This document shows positions 63,887-64,000 of a stretch of 64,000 nt of DNA, one piece after another (the first letter of the stretch is position 1; each line of letters starts with the position of its first letter). The translations under genes and the position numbers were made by a program. The notes beneath the pieces were generated by a model. That model searched no databases. It had not been told where the DNA came from and saw only the letters and a program-made list of their open reading frames with translations. The DNA is taken from assembly GCA_028551475.1 (NCBI GenBank), contig CM052358.1, forward strand, positions 22,718,853-22,782,852. The letters run 5' to 3'. Source of the stretch: Casuarina equisetifolia (Eukaryota > Streptophyta > Magnoliopsida > Fagales > Casuarinaceae).

Positions 63887-64000
63887 TCATACCTCTTTCT
63901 TGAGGAAACTCTTGAACCAATGAGCTGAAAGCTTAGGATACCTTTCAATCCATTCTTATAGTCAACATAACAGATGCCAAAGCGAACGGTGTAGCCTGAG
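63887..64000 (-). pseudogene. GH1 beta-glucosidase copy D, last exon (partial), 1-nt frameshift
   Basis: The minus strand reads [19 protein letters not shown], the conserved end of GH1 proteins. The family next expects K/R-RYPKLSAHWFK, and that reading is present one base out of frame (TTGAAAGG where TTGAAAAGG is usual, near 63945). The intended stop would be the TGA at 63887-63889. The rest of the gene lies beyond the right edge, so I cannot say whether it is broken elsewhere. A sequencing error in an A-run is possible. Confidence 0.75.

Overview
The window looks like nuclear DNA of a eudicot plant. It is AT-rich and intron-rich, and it is packed with plant LTR retrotransposons and a plant L1-like LINE. 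Its host genes are plant glycoside hydrolase family 1 (GH1) beta-glucosidases and one oxidosqualene cyclase (OSC). The GH1 exons resemble grapevine-type beta-glucosidases as I remember them, so Vitaceae is a reasonable guess, but it rests on recall and not on a search.

Layout. (1) 1-16.7 kb: the first exon of a GH1 gene at the left edge, then a spacer, then a near-complete but broken GH1 gene (3.67-14.21 kb, minus). Its second intron was split by a ~6 kb LINE carrying a textbook 5' inversion. (2) 16.7-33.9 kb: transposon territory. A decayed minus-strand Copia fragment comes first. Next is a three-level nest: an old minus-strand Copia, interrupted by a plus-strand Sirevirus-type Copia, whose left LTR is interrupted by a 1.44 kb solo LTR. 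(3) 34.4-40.73 kb: an OSC gene on the minus strand with all 17 exons. Every splice site I checked is GT-AG and the length would be 762 residues, but exon 4 carries a 1-nt insertion. (4) 42.8-50.9 kb: seven tandem copies of a ~1.16 kb unit, probably an LTR plus a short internal stretch repeated by unequal exchange. (5) 51.2-53.16 kb: a decayed plus-strand Ty3/gypsy fragment. (6) 53.16-61.79 kb: a copied fragment of the OSC (exons 10-11 with their intron), fused to a 3'-truncated GH1 pseudogene whose exon 2 holds a young 5.5 kb Copia. (7) 61.8-64 kb: the upstream region of that GH1 copy, a duplicate of 1-1.69 kb, followed by the last exon of a fourth GH1 copy.

How it fits together. The four GH1 copies all lie on the minus strand and repeat as gene, spacer, gene, so they are the remains of a tandem array. 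Each visible copy has at least one lesion: lost start, nonsense codon, frameshift, lost catalytic residue, lost splice donor or truncation. The OSC inside the array retains its catalytic DCTAE motif. However, three positions that line the active site in beta-amyrin synthases differ: Cys260 to Ser, Phe413 to Ile and Phe728 to Ser. The ancestral enzyme therefore probably made something other than beta-amyrin. I see no intact host gene in the window. The strongest observations are the divergent OSC, the OSC-to-GH1 rearrangement, the twin-primed LINE, the nested transposons with identifiable target duplications, and the 8.1 kb tandem array.
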